In this document: positions 1 through 8,151 of the stretch, one piece after another | Position numbering within the stretch: the stretch's first letter is position 1 | How the letters are laid out: every line of letters begins with the position of its first letter | NCBI RefSeq assembly: GCF_900176345.1 | Contig: NZ_FWXU01000014.1 | Span: forward strand, 62,001 to 126,000 | Direction: 5' to 3' | DNA: 64,000 nt | Source of the DNA: Rhizobium sp. RU36D | Lineage (GTDB): Bacteria > Pseudomonadota > Alphaproteobacteria > Rhizobiales > Rhizobiaceae | Notes under the pieces: generated by a model | Databases searched by the model: none | Seen by the model: only the letters and a program-made list of their open reading frames with translations | Told to the model about the DNA's origin: nothing | Position numbers and translations under genes: made by a program

Positions 1-1
1 C

Positions 2-520
2 GTTACCCACGACCAGATCGAGGCAATGACGCTGGCGGACCGCATCGTGGTGCTGCGCGCCGGTCGCATCGAGCAGGTCGGAACGCCGCTGGAACTCTAC
101 AACGAGCCGGCCAACCGCTTCGTCGCCGGCTTCATCGGCGCGCCGCATATGAACTTCCTCAATGGTTCCGTCGCCTCGGGCGATGCTGGCACCGCCGTGG
201 TCGAATTTGCCGGCGGGCACAGGCTCTCGGTGCCGCTGAAGGGCGGCTCGGTTCAGTCCGGCACGCGTGTGGTGGTGGGCATCCGCCCGCAGCATATTGC
301 GATCGGCACCGGCGCCGATGGCGAACTGCCGGCCACCATCACCATGATCGAAGCGCTGGGCTCCGAAACCGTCGTGCATGCCGATATCTCCGGCCAGAAG
401 GCGCTGCTGGTGGCGCCCGGCCAGCACCATCTGGCGCCACGCAGCGATATCAGGATGTCGGTGGCATCGGCCCCGCTCTACCTGTTCGATGAAAAGGGCA
501 GGAGGCTCGACCGGGCCTAA
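2..520 (+). CDS. Sugar ABC transporter ATP-binding protein, C-terminal part (5' end outside window)
   Basis: The reading frame is open from base 2, so the gene begins before the window and its Walker A, signature and Walker B motifs are not visible. The first visible residues, [18 protein letters not shown], are the H-loop region of a MalK/UgpC-type ATPase. They continue into the usual segment [25 protein letters not shown]. The rest is the OB-fold-like TOBE regulatory domain, including the VGIRPQH motif typical of CUT1-family importers. Such subunits hydrolyse ATP at the inner face of the membrane to drive uptake of sugars or glycerol-3-phosphate. The substrate cannot be told from this fragment. 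The next gene starts 22 bp downstream on the same strand and may be in the same operon. Confidence 0.93.
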   Translation, partial: VTHDQIEAMTLADRIVVLRAGRIEQVGTPLELYNEPANRFVAGFIGAPHMNFLNGSVASGDAGTAVVEFAGGHRLSVPLKGGSVQSGTRVVVGIRPQHIAIGTGADGELPATITMIEALGSETVVHADISGQKALLVAPGQHHLAPRSDIRMSVASAPLYLFDEKGRRLDRA

Positions 521-541
521 GAACCGGAACGGAGGCGTGAC

Positions 542-1432
542 ATGACAATCTCGGTGGACCGCCTTCGCGACCTCTACCGCATGCGCGAGGTGACGCTGAC
601 GCTGACGGGCAGAGAGACCGAGGACCGCGGCGACTACCTGCTGGAGCGGCTGCGCTTCGTCCTTGGCGATGGAACACCGGTGCGCGGCTTCCTCACCCGG
701 CCGAAGGGGGCAACCAGCCCTGGTCCTGCCATCCTCTACGCCCATGCCCATGGCGGCCGCTACGATATCGGCGCCGCCGAACTGGTGGAAGGCCGCCCCG
801 CCCTGCTCGACGCGCCGGGACCCGCCTTCGCCCGCGCAGGCTATGTCACGCTCTGCATCGACATGCCGACCTTCGGCGAGCGTTCCACCGTGACGGAAAG
901 TGCCGCCGCAAAGGCAGCGCTGTGGAAAGGCGAAACCCTGTTCGGCCGGATGCTCGCCGAAAACGCCGCAGCCCTCACCTGGCTCGCCGCCCTTCCCCAA
1001 GTCGATCCCGGCCGCATCGGCATGACAGGCATTTCCATGGGCGCAACCCTCACCTATTTCCTTGCCGCGATCGACGAGAGGATCAAGGCATCGGCCCATC
1101 TCTGCTGCTATGCCGACTTCGCGACGCTGATCGACACAGCCGCCCACGACCTGCACGGCCACTATCTCACCATCCCCGGCCTCCTGGCCGAGACCTCCAC
1201 CGGCGAGATCGCCGGCCTGGTGGCACCCCGCCCACAACTGATCTGCCTGGGACTGGACGACCCCCTGACGCCACCTTTGGCAATCGAGCGGGCAAAGGCG
1301 GAAACGGTGGCTGCCTATGCGCGGGCTGGTGCGGGCGAGGCGCTGAGCTTCCTGGAGCAGGACGGCGTCGGGCATTCGGAGACGGCTGAGATGCGTGAAG
1401 CGGTGCTGGGGTTTTTTGGGCGGTGGTTGTGA
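542..1432 (+). CDS. Alpha/beta hydrolase, dienelactone hydrolase / acetyl-esterase-like
   Basis: This 296-residue protein has an alpha/beta-hydrolase layout. The nucleophile elbow is GISMG with Ser at about residue 165. An acidic residue lies in LGLDDPLTPP and a C-terminal His in GVGHSE, which would complete a catalytic triad. The oxyanion region is probably around the YAHAHGG segment near residue 65. There is no signal peptide, so it should be cytoplasmic. Its position directly behind a sugar ABC ATPase suggests a role in trimming an imported carbohydrate derivative, for example de-esterification; this is inference. Substrate and family subclass are not determined. Confidence 0.8.
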   Translation: MTISVDRLRDLYRMREVTLTLTGRETEDRGDYLLERLRFVLGDGTPVRGFLTRPKGATSPGPAILYAHAHGGRYDIGAAELVEGRPALLDAPGPAFARAGYVTLCIDMPTFGERSTVTESAAAKAALWKGETLFGRMLAENAAALTWLAALPQVDPGRIGMTGISMGATLTYFLAAIDERIKASAHLCCYADFATLIDTAAHDLHGHYLTIPGLLAETSTGEIAGLVAPRPQLICLGLDDPLTPPLAIERAKAETVAAYARAGAGEALSFLEQDGVGHSETAEMREAVLGFFGRWL

Positions 1433-1504
1433 TATTGCGGGAACTTCAGTCGGCCTGAAGCTGACGGCCTTTGATCGCCCGGAAAGGCGGACCTCTCTCG
1501 TCGC

Positions 1505-1834
1505 TCAGGCAGGTTCTGTTGTTGTAATATCGGGATCGAAATCGACCCGCTTTGCTCTTCCATCGGGCATTTTGAGTATCAGTTCAACGCCGCCGCCGAT
1601 GGCGTGCATATAACGCACCACGGAGGACAGCAGCACATCGTCGGCGTTCTCGATTTTCGACACGGTGTTCTGGGTCATCGCTGCCCCCAAAGCGACGTCC
1701 TGTTGCGTGGCCTGCATCGCCTTCCTGACTTCCGCCAAGGCGCGGCCCAGACGGCGCTCCTCCCGCTTGGCGTCCAGCCGCCGGCGCACGTCTTCAGGCA
1801 GTTCCGCACGCAGCGTCTTCCATTCAGTGCTCAT
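1505..1834 (-). CDS. higA: XRE-family antitoxin (HigA-like)
   Basis: The 109-residue protein carries a helix-turn-helix in its centre (TQQDVALGAAMTQNTVSKIE), typical of Xre/HigA antitoxins that bind and neutralise a RelE-superfamily toxin and repress their own promoter. The start is the ATG of MSTEW, which overlaps the toxin stop by 11 bases and has AAGGAGAAG just upstream. A longer in-frame start exists but would lie deep in the toxin gene. Toxin-first order with the antitoxin second is the HigBA arrangement. The C-terminal part, VDFDPDITTTEPA, is acidic. Confidence 0.85.
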   Translation of the reverse strand: MSTEWKTLRAELPEDVRRRLDAKREERRLGRALAEVRKAMQATQQDVALGAAMTQNTVSKIENADDVLLSSVVRYMHAIGGGVELILKMPDGRAKRVDFDPDITTTEPA

Positions 1835-2183
1835 ACTTCTTCTCCTTAAGCCAGGCATCAAACCGAGCGTCAGCTTTGCTGATCAACTGCCTGTAAAACA
1901 GGTCCTGGCTTCTGCCCTGTTTTTCACCACCGCACAGAATGATTGCGCTTTGGCTCGGGTCGAAAGCGAAGGCAAAACGCCAGATTTGTCTCCCGAACCT
2001 GATCCTGATTTCCTTCATGTTTGCATGTAGGGAGCCCGAAAGCGTGTCGACCTCTGGCCGGCCTAAAAATGGTCCATCATCCTCAAGGTGGTCCAGCACT
2101 TCGCCAACCAATTCCTTCAGTGCCATCGACAGCATTTTCCATTCGGCAACGAAGGCGGGATGGAATTGCACTTTATACGGCAT
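1824..2183 (-). CDS. higB: RelE/HigB-type toxin
   Basis: This is a 119-residue protein of the HigB / phage Gp49-like branch of the RelE superfamily. The central LHANMKEIRIRFGRQIWRFAF region and the ILCGGEKQ strand are typical; family members cut mRNA on the ribosome. A strong AAGGAGGGGAG ribosome-binding site precedes the ATG. It is the first gene of a two-gene operon and overlaps the antitoxin. Assignment to the toxin superfamily is secure by motif and context; actual toxicity is not visible from sequence. Confidence 0.85.
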   Translation of the reverse strand: MPYKVQFHPAFVAEWKMLSMALKELVGEVLDHLEDDGPFLGRPEVDTLSGSLHANMKEIRIRFGRQIWRFAFAFDPSQSAIILCGGEKQGRSQDLFYRQLISKADARFDAWLKEKKYEH

Positions 2184-2193
2184 CTCCCCTCCT

Positions 2194-2222
2194 TATATAC
2201 TTAAAGATATAATGATTGGCAA
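2194..2222 (-). promoter_or_regulatory. Promoter and likely operator of the higBA operon
   Basis: Read on the minus strand, TTGCCA (2217-2222) and TATATA (2194-2199) are separated by exactly 17 bases and sit just upstream of the toxin ribosome-binding site. The -10 region overlaps an imperfect palindrome, TATATACTTAAAGATATA (2194-2211), a plausible site for autorepression by the HigA-HigB complex. Confidence 0.65.
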
Positions 2223-2450
2223 GTTTCGCTGTCGTTTGGCCGTCCGGCAACGGCAGCCGCCGCCAAAGGATACGTGCGTTGGCGATTGATGCGCAACCTG
2301 TGAAAAAATTGGGGCGACCCCTCTTGAACCACCCCACAGCAATTCCCAATTCTTCGCCAACCCGCTGGTCCGGGCCCCTCTGGCAAGAGCCACCGGCTCT
2401 CTTGCGATGTCGGACCGTTTCGACAACGTATGCCGGTGGAGGACTCCGCC

Positions 2451-3437
2451 TTGGATCTGGCGTTCCTGTTTATTGACTGGATGGGCAAGCCCGTCTGGAT
2501 GTGGTTGACCTTTATCGGTCTGGTCATCGCCATTCTTGCTTTCGACCTCGGCGTTCTCCACAAGGAGAACAAGGAAATCGAGGTGAACGAAAGCCTCAAG
2601 CTTTCAGCTCTCTATATCTCACTCGGCGTCGCCTTCGGTGGCTGGGTCTGGTGGTATCTGGGTGCTGACTCCGGCATGGCCTACATGACCGGCTTCGTGG
2701 TCGAAAAGACCCTTGCGCTCGACAACGTCTTCGTCATCGCGCTGATCTTCTCCTTCTTTGCCGTGCCGCGCATCTATCAGCACCGCGTGCTGTTCTGGGG
2801 TATCCTGGGCGTCATCGTGCTGCGCGCGATCATGATCGGCGTGGGTGCGACCCTCGTGGCTGAATTCTCCTGGTTGCTCTATGTCTTCGCCGCTTTCCTG
2901 GTCTTCACCGGCATCAAGATGCTGGTCATGAAGGAAGCCGACCCTGACATTGCCAAGAACCCGCTCGTCGCCTTCATGCGCCGCCGGTTCAACGTGACCG
3001 AAGGCCACCACGGCGAGCATTTCTTCGTCAAGCAGCCGCATCCGAAGACCGGCAAGATGGTGTGGTTCATCACGCCCCTCTTCATGGCGCTGGTGCTGGT
3101 CGAAGTGGCCGACGTGATCTTCGCCGTCGACTCCGTCCCCGCGATCTTCGCGATCACGACCGACCCCTTCATCGTCTACACCTCGAACATCTTCGCGATC
3201 CTTGGCCTTCGTGCGCTCTATTTCGCCCTGGCCGCCATGATCCATCGCTTCCGCTACCTGAAGCCGGCGCTGGCCGTGGTGCTGATCTTCATTGGTTCCA
3301 AGGTGTTCGTTGCCGATCTCATGGGGCTCGAAAAGTTCCCCGCGATGCTCTCGCTTGGCATCACCTTCGCCATCATTGGCTCGGGCGTGGTCTGGAGCCT
3401 GATCAAGACCCGCAACGACGAGAAACTCGAGGCCTAA
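2451..3437 (+). CDS. TerC-family integral membrane protein (Alx/TerC-like)
   Basis: A polytopic membrane protein of about 328 residues with eight or nine hydrophobic segments. It has the family hallmarks: an acidic residue in the first helix (AFDLGVLHKENKEI), the DNVF motif, and EVADVIFAVDSVPAIFAIT in the second half. TerC/Alx proteins are metal-ion (manganese) exporters or tellurite-resistance components of the inner membrane. The start is best placed at TTG 2451, which has GGAGG ten bases upstream. An in-frame ATG at 2430 has no ribosome-binding site and ATG 2481 would remove the first helix edge. No yybP-ykoY riboswitch consensus was recognised in the 230-bp leader, although such switches often control this family. 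Confidence 0.9.
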   Translation: MDLAFLFIDWMGKPVWMWLTFIGLVIAILAFDLGVLHKENKEIEVNESLKLSALYISLGVAFGGWVWWYLGADSGMAYMTGFVVEKTLALDNVFVIALIFSFFAVPRIYQHRVLFWGILGVIVLRAIMIGVGATLVAEFSWLLYVFAAFLVFTGIKMLVMKEADPDIAKNPLVAFMRRRFNVTEGHHGEHFFVKQPHPKTGKMVWFITPLFMALVLVEVADVIFAVDSVPAIFAITTDPFIVYTSNIFAILGLRALYFALAAMIHRFRYLKPALAVVLIFIGSKVFVADLMGLEKFPAMLSLGITFAIIGSGVVWSLIKTRNDEKLEA

Positions 3438-3487
3438 AAGGCCTCGACACTCCCCCGCAGCCATCTTGATATCCATGGAGACCAATC

Positions 3488-3790
3488 ATGCTCTCTGATT
3501 TTCTTGCCTCCGTCTTTTCCGCCCTCGTGCTTGATCCCGTCCAGGCCGAGGTGCGCCAGACACTGGAACGCGCCGGCGCCTCGATCGAGGTGGTGCAGCA
3601 GTCCACGGACTGCCTCAGCACCGCCGGCCCCGTGCTGGTGCGCCAGGCGGTCGACGATCCCTGGTGGGCGACCACCACAATCGTCGGCATGACCATCGGC
3701 TACCAGCAGCCCTCAGAGCTTCTGGCCTCGGGCGGTCCCGCCTGCCAGCCCATCGTGCAGTTTCTGACGACGGCGGAAGCCCAGGGCTAA
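3488..3790 (+). CDS. Hypothetical protein, 100 residues
   Basis: A short open frame starting 50 bp after the TerC gene, with GGAG upstream of the ATG. The protein is soluble-looking: an N-terminal amphipathic stretch, a central TIVGMTIGYQQP segment and two cysteines (DCLST and PACQP). I do not recognise a family. Codon use resembles the neighbouring real genes, and the position directly after TerC suggests co-transcription. There is no overlapping better candidate on the other strand. Confidence 0.6.
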   Translation: MLSDFLASVFSALVLDPVQAEVRQTLERAGASIEVVQQSTDCLSTAGPVLVRQAVDDPWWATTTIVGMTIGYQQPSELLASGGPACQPIVQFLTTAEAQG

Positions 3791-3791
3791 A

Positions 3792-3901
3792 GCATGTCTC
3801 CCAAAAGTGGGCACCGGTTTTGGGACAAAGACATGCGAAAACAAAAGTCTACAGCAGGCCGCATGAATCCGAATCAACGCGACCTGCTGTAAAAGGCCCA
3901 G
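3792..3901 (+). repeat. Rhizobial intergenic mosaic repeat (RIME-like), copy 1
   Basis: The block starts AGCATGTCTCCCAAAAGTGG, continues with CACCGGTTTTGGGACAAAGACATGCG and ends with an inverted pair ACAGCAGG...CCTGCTGT. An almost identical block occurs in inverted orientation at 37114-37221. The composition matches the intergenic mosaic elements scattered through Rhizobiaceae genomes. It lies between two same-strand genes and could fold as two hairpins in RNA. Confidence 0.8.
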
Positions 3902-4011
3902 CGCCGCAATATTGACGCCATCAGACCAAAAATATGCTGCAGATCAAAGGCTTAATGCGGGTGGCAGGCAAGCGCCTGCTACCCGAAGCCAGCAGCCAAA
4001 GGAGTGACATC

Positions 4012-4347
4012 ATGACCCAAGCCACCCTTAAACGTGTTATCCATGTGGAGTTTGCCCCGGAAGTCCGGTCGGCAAAAGAGGATGGCCTGACCAGCGTGCG
4101 CGCCCGGCGCAACCTGCTCGTCGGTCATTGGGCCGGCGGCCTTCTGGGACTGCGCGATGAGGCCCTTGCTCACTATGCCCATGCGCTCCACATCAGCGAT
4201 CATGTGACGACCGGTGACGGTGACGTCATCGCCAAGTTGAAGCAGGATTTCGAGCAGAACTCGGTCGTGGTGGAACATGACGAAATCCTCCGCGTTCTGC
4301 GTGACGGCCATCGACAGGCCCTGCGCGAAACCAGTTGTACCGAGTAA
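4012..4347 (+). CDS. DUF1476 protein, paralogue of the F1-ATPase zeta inhibitor
   Basis: The central segment, ARRNLLVGHWAGGLLGL, followed by a helical part ending in DVIAKLKQDF, matches the four-helix fold of the alphaproteobacterial zeta subunit (DUF1476). That subunit inhibits the F1Fo-ATP synthase by inserting its N-terminus into F1. The start at 4012 has AAGGAG eight bases upstream; the frame is open further upstream but without a ribosome-binding site. The N-terminal region (MTQATLKRVIHVEF) does not show the canonical FDDRE-type inhibitory motif, so inhibitory activity is doubtful. The chromosomal housekeeping zeta gene is presumably elsewhere. Confidence 0.75.
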   Translation: MTQATLKRVIHVEFAPEVRSAKEDGLTSVRARRNLLVGHWAGGLLGLRDEALAHYAHALHISDHVTTGDGDVIAKLKQDFEQNSVVVEHDEILRVLRDGHRQALRETSCTE

Positions 4348-4369
4348 TCAGCAAGCGAAAGATGGATCG

Positions 4370-5011
4370 TTGACAGACGAAAAAGCCGGCGAGGAAGACA
4401 ATCAGCAGAGCGAAGGCGGCGTGGCTTCCGCCCATCTGGCTGGCGTGGCGGAACTTGCCCGCGGACAGGGCAGCATATCCATCGAGGAAGTGCTGGAAGC
4501 CCTGGGCCCAACCAGCCTTGCATTCGCCATCGTCTTCCTGGCGCTGCCGGCAATGATCCCCATCCCCGGTCCGTTCGGCATGGTGTTCGGCTCGATGCTG
4601 GCGCTGGTGGCGCTGCAGATCATGGCCGGTAGCCGTTCGATCTGGCTGCCCCGCTTCCTGCGCCGCCGCCGCCTTTCGGCATCGACCATTGATGTGATGA
4701 TCCGCCATACCGCACCGCTGGTCTCGCGGGTCGAGGGCTGGATGCGGCCGGGCCGGCTGAAGGCGCTGACCGGACGCACGGCGCTGATGCTGATCGGCCT
4801 GCCGGTGTTTCTGCTGGCGGTGGCCGTGGCGTTGCCCATTCCTTTCGGCAACATCCTGCCGGTGCTCTCTTTGACGGTGATCGGCGCCGGCCTCTTGGAA
4901 CGGGACGGCCTGGCGACGCTGATCGGCATCATCCTTGCCACGCTCAGCCTTGGCACCTCGGTCGGACTGGTCTTCGGCGGTGCGGCCGCCATTGCCGCAG
5001 TATTCACCTAG
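4370..5011 (+). CDS. exoD: ExoD-family membrane protein
   Basis: About 213 residues of the ExoD family (exopolysaccharide synthesis ExoD). It has the GSISIEEVLEALG motif, two P-rich hydrophobic blocks (LPAMIPIPGPFGMVFGS and ALPIPFGNILPVL) and a long C-terminal hydrophobic tail. ExoD was named from Sinorhizobium meliloti mutants altered in exopolysaccharide and alkali tolerance; its biochemical role is unknown. TTG 4370 gives a start that clears the preceding gene. The ATG at 4277 would overlap that gene by 71 bases. The ribosome-binding site is weak for either, so the start is uncertain. Confidence 0.85.
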   Translation: MTDEKAGEEDNQQSEGGVASAHLAGVAELARGQGSISIEEVLEALGPTSLAFAIVFLALPAMIPIPGPFGMVFGSMLALVALQIMAGSRSIWLPRFLRRRRLSASTIDVMIRHTAPLVSRVEGWMRPGRLKALTGRTALMLIGLPVFLLAVAVALPIPFGNILPVLSLTVIGAGLLERDGLATLIGIILATLSLGTSVGLVFGGAAAIAAVFT

Positions 5012-5032
5012 CGGCGCCGGTGGATGAGACGT

Positions 5033-5084
5033 CCGCCCCTACCGGAGAAACCGCGGCCCATCCAGCCGCGGGTTCCAGGGGCGG
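5033..5084. terminator. Nested inverted repeat between convergent genes, putative bidirectional terminator
   Basis: Outer arms CCGCCCCT (5033-5040) and AGGGGCGG (5077-5084) enclose inner arms CCGCGGC and GCCGCGG with a 7-base loop. The structure sits between two convergent operons. No U-run follows it on either strand, so it is a strong hairpin rather than a classical intrinsic terminator. Confidence 0.5.
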
Positions 5085-5143
5085 GTCTTGCCGCTCGCGG
5101 CCTTGACGCCGGCAGCGGATATCAACTGCCCCTCACCACGCAA

Positions 5144-6442
5144 TCATTGCATGGCGCCGGCAAGCCTCGGCAGCCATAGAACCAGTTCCGGCACATAGGT
5201 GATCAGGAACAGCAGCCCGACCAGCAATGCGATATGGGACCAGATTTCACGGATCATGTCGCGCAAGGGGATGCCATTCAGCGCCTTGATGATGAACAGC
5301 AGCACCCCATAAGGCGGCGTGATCAGGCCGATCATCATGTTGAACACCAGCACCACGCCCAGATGCACCAAGTCGATGCCGAGTGCCATGGCGGTGGGAA
5401 TGAACAGAGGCGTGATGACCAGCTGGATGGTTGATACGTCGAGAATGCAGCCCAGGATCAGGTAGAGGATGTTGAGCACCAGCAGGAAAACCCAGGGCTC
5501 CATCTCGTAGTAGGAAAACACCTCGTAGACCATCTGCGGAATGCGCTCGATGGCGATCACATAGTTGAAGATGAAGGCGCCGCAGAGCACGACCGTCACC
5601 ACGGCGGTGGTCTTGACCGTGCTCAGCACCACGGCCGCGAATTCCTTGAGGCTCAGCGAGCGATAGGCGAAGACGGCGAGCAGCAGCGCGTAGAAGGCCG
5701 AAACGGCAGCCGCTTCGGTGGGCGTGAAAATACCCGTATAGATGCCGCCGAGCAGGACGATCGGCATGAACAGGGCCGGCAGCGCCCGCAGGATGATCAG
5801 CGGGAACATGCGGAAGGGGATCGCATCTTCCACCGGGAAGCCGCGTCGCTTGGCGGTGATATAGGCCGCAATGCCCTGCAGCAGCACGATCAGCAGCGCG
5901 GGAACGACACCGCCCAGGAACAGGGCGCCGATCGAGGCCGAGGACACCAGGGCGTAATAGACCATAGGGATGGAGGGCGGGAAGATCGGCCCGACCACGG
6001 CGGTGGCTGCCGTCAGCGCGCCGGCATAGCCGGGCGGATAGCGGTTGTCCTTCAGCATCATGTCGGTCACGACCTTGCCGACGCCTGCGGCATCGGAGAC
6101 GGCGCTGCCGCTCATGCCGGAAAAGATCAGGCTGGTGAGGATGTTGACCTGCGCCATGCCGCCCGGCATGCGCCCCACCACCGCCAGGCAGAAGGTGAGC
6201 AATCGGTCGGAGATCTTGCCGGCATCCATGATATTGGCGGCGAAGATGAACAGCGGCACGGCAAGCGCTGCGAAATTGCCGAACACGCCGTTCAGCACCA
6301 TTTCGGCACCGAGACCGATGTCCCGGCCCGAGATCAACAGGTAGATGATGCTGGAGACGATCATGGAAATGCCCATCGGCAGGCCTGCCAGCGTTGTGGC
6401 GACCAGAATGACGAGCATGATGAGAAGGGCGTATTCGGCCAT
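5144..6442 (-). CDS. TRAP transporter large permease (DctM family)
   Basis: This 432-residue, very hydrophobic protein is of the usual DctM length. It has the family motifs GMSGSAVSDAAGVG and FTPTEAAAVSAFYAL, and a C-terminal GLITPPYGVLLF segment. DctM is the sodium-coupled elevator subunit of TRAP transporters and works with the small permease and binding protein encoded immediately upstream. It is the last gene of the three-gene operon, 23 bp after dctQ. The substrate is probably a sugar acid or other organic acid, judging from the neighbouring aldolase and glycosidase genes. Confidence 0.95.
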   Translation of the reverse strand: MAEYALLIMLVILVATTLAGLPMGISMIVSSIIYLLISGRDIGLGAEMVLNGVFGNFAALAVPLFIFAANIMDAGKISDRLLTFCLAVVGRMPGGMAQVNILTSLIFSGMSGSAVSDAAGVGKVVTDMMLKDNRYPPGYAGALTAATAVVGPIFPPSIPMVYYALVSSASIGALFLGGVVPALLIVLLQGIAAYITAKRRGFPVEDAIPFRMFPLIILRALPALFMPIVLLGGIYTGIFTPTEAAAVSAFYALLLAVFAYRSLSLKEFAAVVLSTVKTTAVVTVVLCGAFIFNYVIAIERIPQMVYEVFSYYEMEPWVFLLVLNILYLILGCILDVSTIQLVITPLFIPTAMALGIDLVHLGVVLVFNMMIGLITPPYGVLLFIIKALNGIPLRDMIREIWSHIALLVGLLFLITYVPELVLWLPRLAGAMQ

Positions 6443-6465
6443 TGTTCAATAACCTGTCGGGCGGC

Positions 6466-6975
6466 TCAGACGTGAGCGCGCCAGTTGGCAGAGAAGAGCT
6501 TCCACAGGCGCCAGAGCGCCTGGATCGTGAAATTGACGACAAACAGCAGGTAGCAGCCGTAGATCCACGTCATCTGGATGCGCAGGACAGGGCTCTTCTT
6601 ACGCAGGACAAAGGTGAGATAATCCCAGGTCGCCGGGATCAGCAGGGCAAATCCGATCACCAGCACGACCATGGAAAAGATGGCCATCAGGCGCTTCGTC
6701 TCCGGCGAGACGACCTCATAAAGCACGTCGAAGGTCACGTGCTCACGAATATTCACCATAAAGGCAGCCGCCCAGAAAACCGTCCAGACGAAGGCGATCA
6801 TCGTCACCTCTTCCGTCCAGAGCGCAGGGCTGCCCAGCACATAGCGGAAGAAGATCTGGACGATGAAGCCGCTGAAGGCGACCACGAACAGGAGAACGCC
6901 GACGGTGTCGGCGCCCCCTTTGAGTGTCCGCAGCCAGGCTGGCATCATGCTGCCGGGTTCGGTAGATGCGTTCAT
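6466..6975 (-). CDS. TRAP transporter small permease (DctQ family)
   Basis: About 169 residues with four predicted membrane helices and the DctQ signatures FFRYVLGSPALWTEEV and NIREHV. The start at MNASTEP (6975) is chosen because it begins 19 bp after the binding-protein stop; the longer frame would run into that gene. It forms the membrane complex with the large permease next to it. Confidence 0.92.
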   Translation of the reverse strand: MNASTEPGSMMPAWLRTLKGGADTVGVLLFVVAFSGFIVQIFFRYVLGSPALWTEEVTMIAFVWTVFWAAAFMVNIREHVTFDVLYEVVSPETKRLMAIFSMVVLVIGFALLIPATWDYLTFVLRKKSPVLRIQMTWIYGCYLLFVVNFTIQALWRLWKLFSANWRAHV

Positions 6976-6994
6976 CTTGCTACAGACCCTGCCA

Positions 6995-7990
6995 CTACTT
7001 CGTGGCGAGCGCGTTGATCTTCTCGATCCAACCCTGCGGCCACGAGGCTGCACGATCCGACTTCAGGTAGAAGTCTTGCACGTGCTTGCGGAAGGCGTCG
7101 ACGTCAGGCGTGGTCACCTCAAGGCCCTTTTCCTTAAAGAAGCCGATCAGGCGCTCTTCGTTTTCAACGCGCTTCTGGTTGTTCCAGTCGCAGGAGGCCT
7201 GGGCCGCCTTGGTCATGGCATCCTTGCCGGCGTCGTCGAGCTTTTCCCAGGTCTGGTTGTTGACGGTCACGTTGATGCCGTCGACCAGGTGGCTGGTCAG
7301 CACGATCTGCTTGGTAACTTCATAGAACTTCGCAGCTTCGACCGTCGGCAGCGGATTGTCCTGGGCGTCGATCGTGCCGGTCTGCAGGCCGAGATAGACT
7401 TCGCCGAACGGCAGCGGGGTCGGGTTGGCACCGAGCGCCTGGCCGAGGAACAGCCACGCATCCGAGCTTGGCATGCGCAGCTTCACACCGGCGAGATCGG
7501 CCGGGGTCTTCACATCCTTGGCGGTGCGCAGATTGATCTGGCGGGTGCCGAGATAGCAGACGTCGAGCAGCTGAATGCCCATCTCGTCCGATACCTTCTG
7601 CTTGAATTCCTTGCCGATATCGCTCTGCAGCACAGCGCGGTAATGCGCCGGGCTCTGGAACAGATAGCCGGCGGTAAACAGGCCGTATTCCGGAATGGCA
7701 TCGGCGATCAGCTGAAACGAGACATAGGTCATCTCGGCATTGCCGCGCTGCAGCGCGTCAAGGTCGGCGCCCTGCGCAAACAGCGAGCCGGAATCATAGA
7801 GCTGCGTGTCGAAGCGGCCGGGCGCGAGCTCTTCCAGCTTGTCCTTGAACACCTTCATGGCCTGGGTGTGCAGGTCGGTCGGTACGCTGGGCACCGTGTA
7901 TTTTAGCTCGATCTTCTCTTGCGCGGCAGCAACGGAAACGAAAGCGGTGAACGACAGCGCAGCGAGCGCGAGCGATTTCAAGGTCCTCAT
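6995..7990 (-). CDS. TRAP transporter substrate-binding protein (DctP family)
   Basis: 331 residues with a Sec signal peptide ending near VAAAQ (cleavage at about residue 23). The DctP fold is recognisable from the conserved KLRMPSSD region, whose Arg binds the substrate carboxylate, and from QTGTIDAQDNPL. The ATG has a strong GGAGGAGGG site. It is the first gene of the TRAP operon and is divergent from the aldolase/GntR genes across a 161-bp control region. The ligand should carry a carboxylate, as is general for this family. Confidence 0.95.
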   Translation of the reverse strand: MRTLKSLALAALSFTAFVSVAAAQEKIELKYTVPSVPTDLHTQAMKVFKDKLEELAPGRFDTQLYDSGSLFAQGADLDALQRGNAEMTYVSFQLIADAIPEYGLFTAGYLFQSPAHYRAVLQSDIGKEFKQKVSDEMGIQLLDVCYLGTRQINLRTAKDVKTPADLAGVKLRMPSSDAWLFLGQALGANPTPLPFGEVYLGLQTGTIDAQDNPLPTVEAAKFYEVTKQIVLTSHLVDGINVTVNNQTWEKLDDAGKDAMTKAAQASCDWNNQKRVENEERLIGFFKEKGLEVTTPDVDAFRKHVQDFYLKSDRAASWPQGWIEKINALATK

Positions 7991-8115
7991 GGTCCCTCCT
8001 CCAGGGTTTCAAAGACGTCATCTCGACGGACGAAGACGGCCTTGGCGACCGTTCGTGGCTGCACACTGCAACAAGTCCGAACTGATGTAAATAGTCATTT
8101 GACGTTTGATTGTTG

Positions 8116-8132
8116 AACTGATTATATCAGTT
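8116..8132. promoter_or_regulatory. 17-bp palindrome, candidate GntR operator in the divergent TRAP/aldolase control region
   Basis: AACTGATTATATCAGTT has perfect 7-bp arms (AACTGAT/ATCAGTT) around TAT. It lies 20 bp before the aldolase start and upstream of the divergent TRAP operon. The GntR/FadR-type regulator encoded two genes away is the obvious candidate to bind it; this is inference from symmetry and position. Confidence 0.55.
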
Positions 8133-8151
8133 GACCAATCAGGAGAGACCC

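Noticed and set aside
2223..2450. Possible yybP-ykoY riboswitch before the TerC gene
   Set aside because: Only a GCAAGA...TCTTGC hairpin was seen; the conserved yybP-ykoY core was not recognisable.
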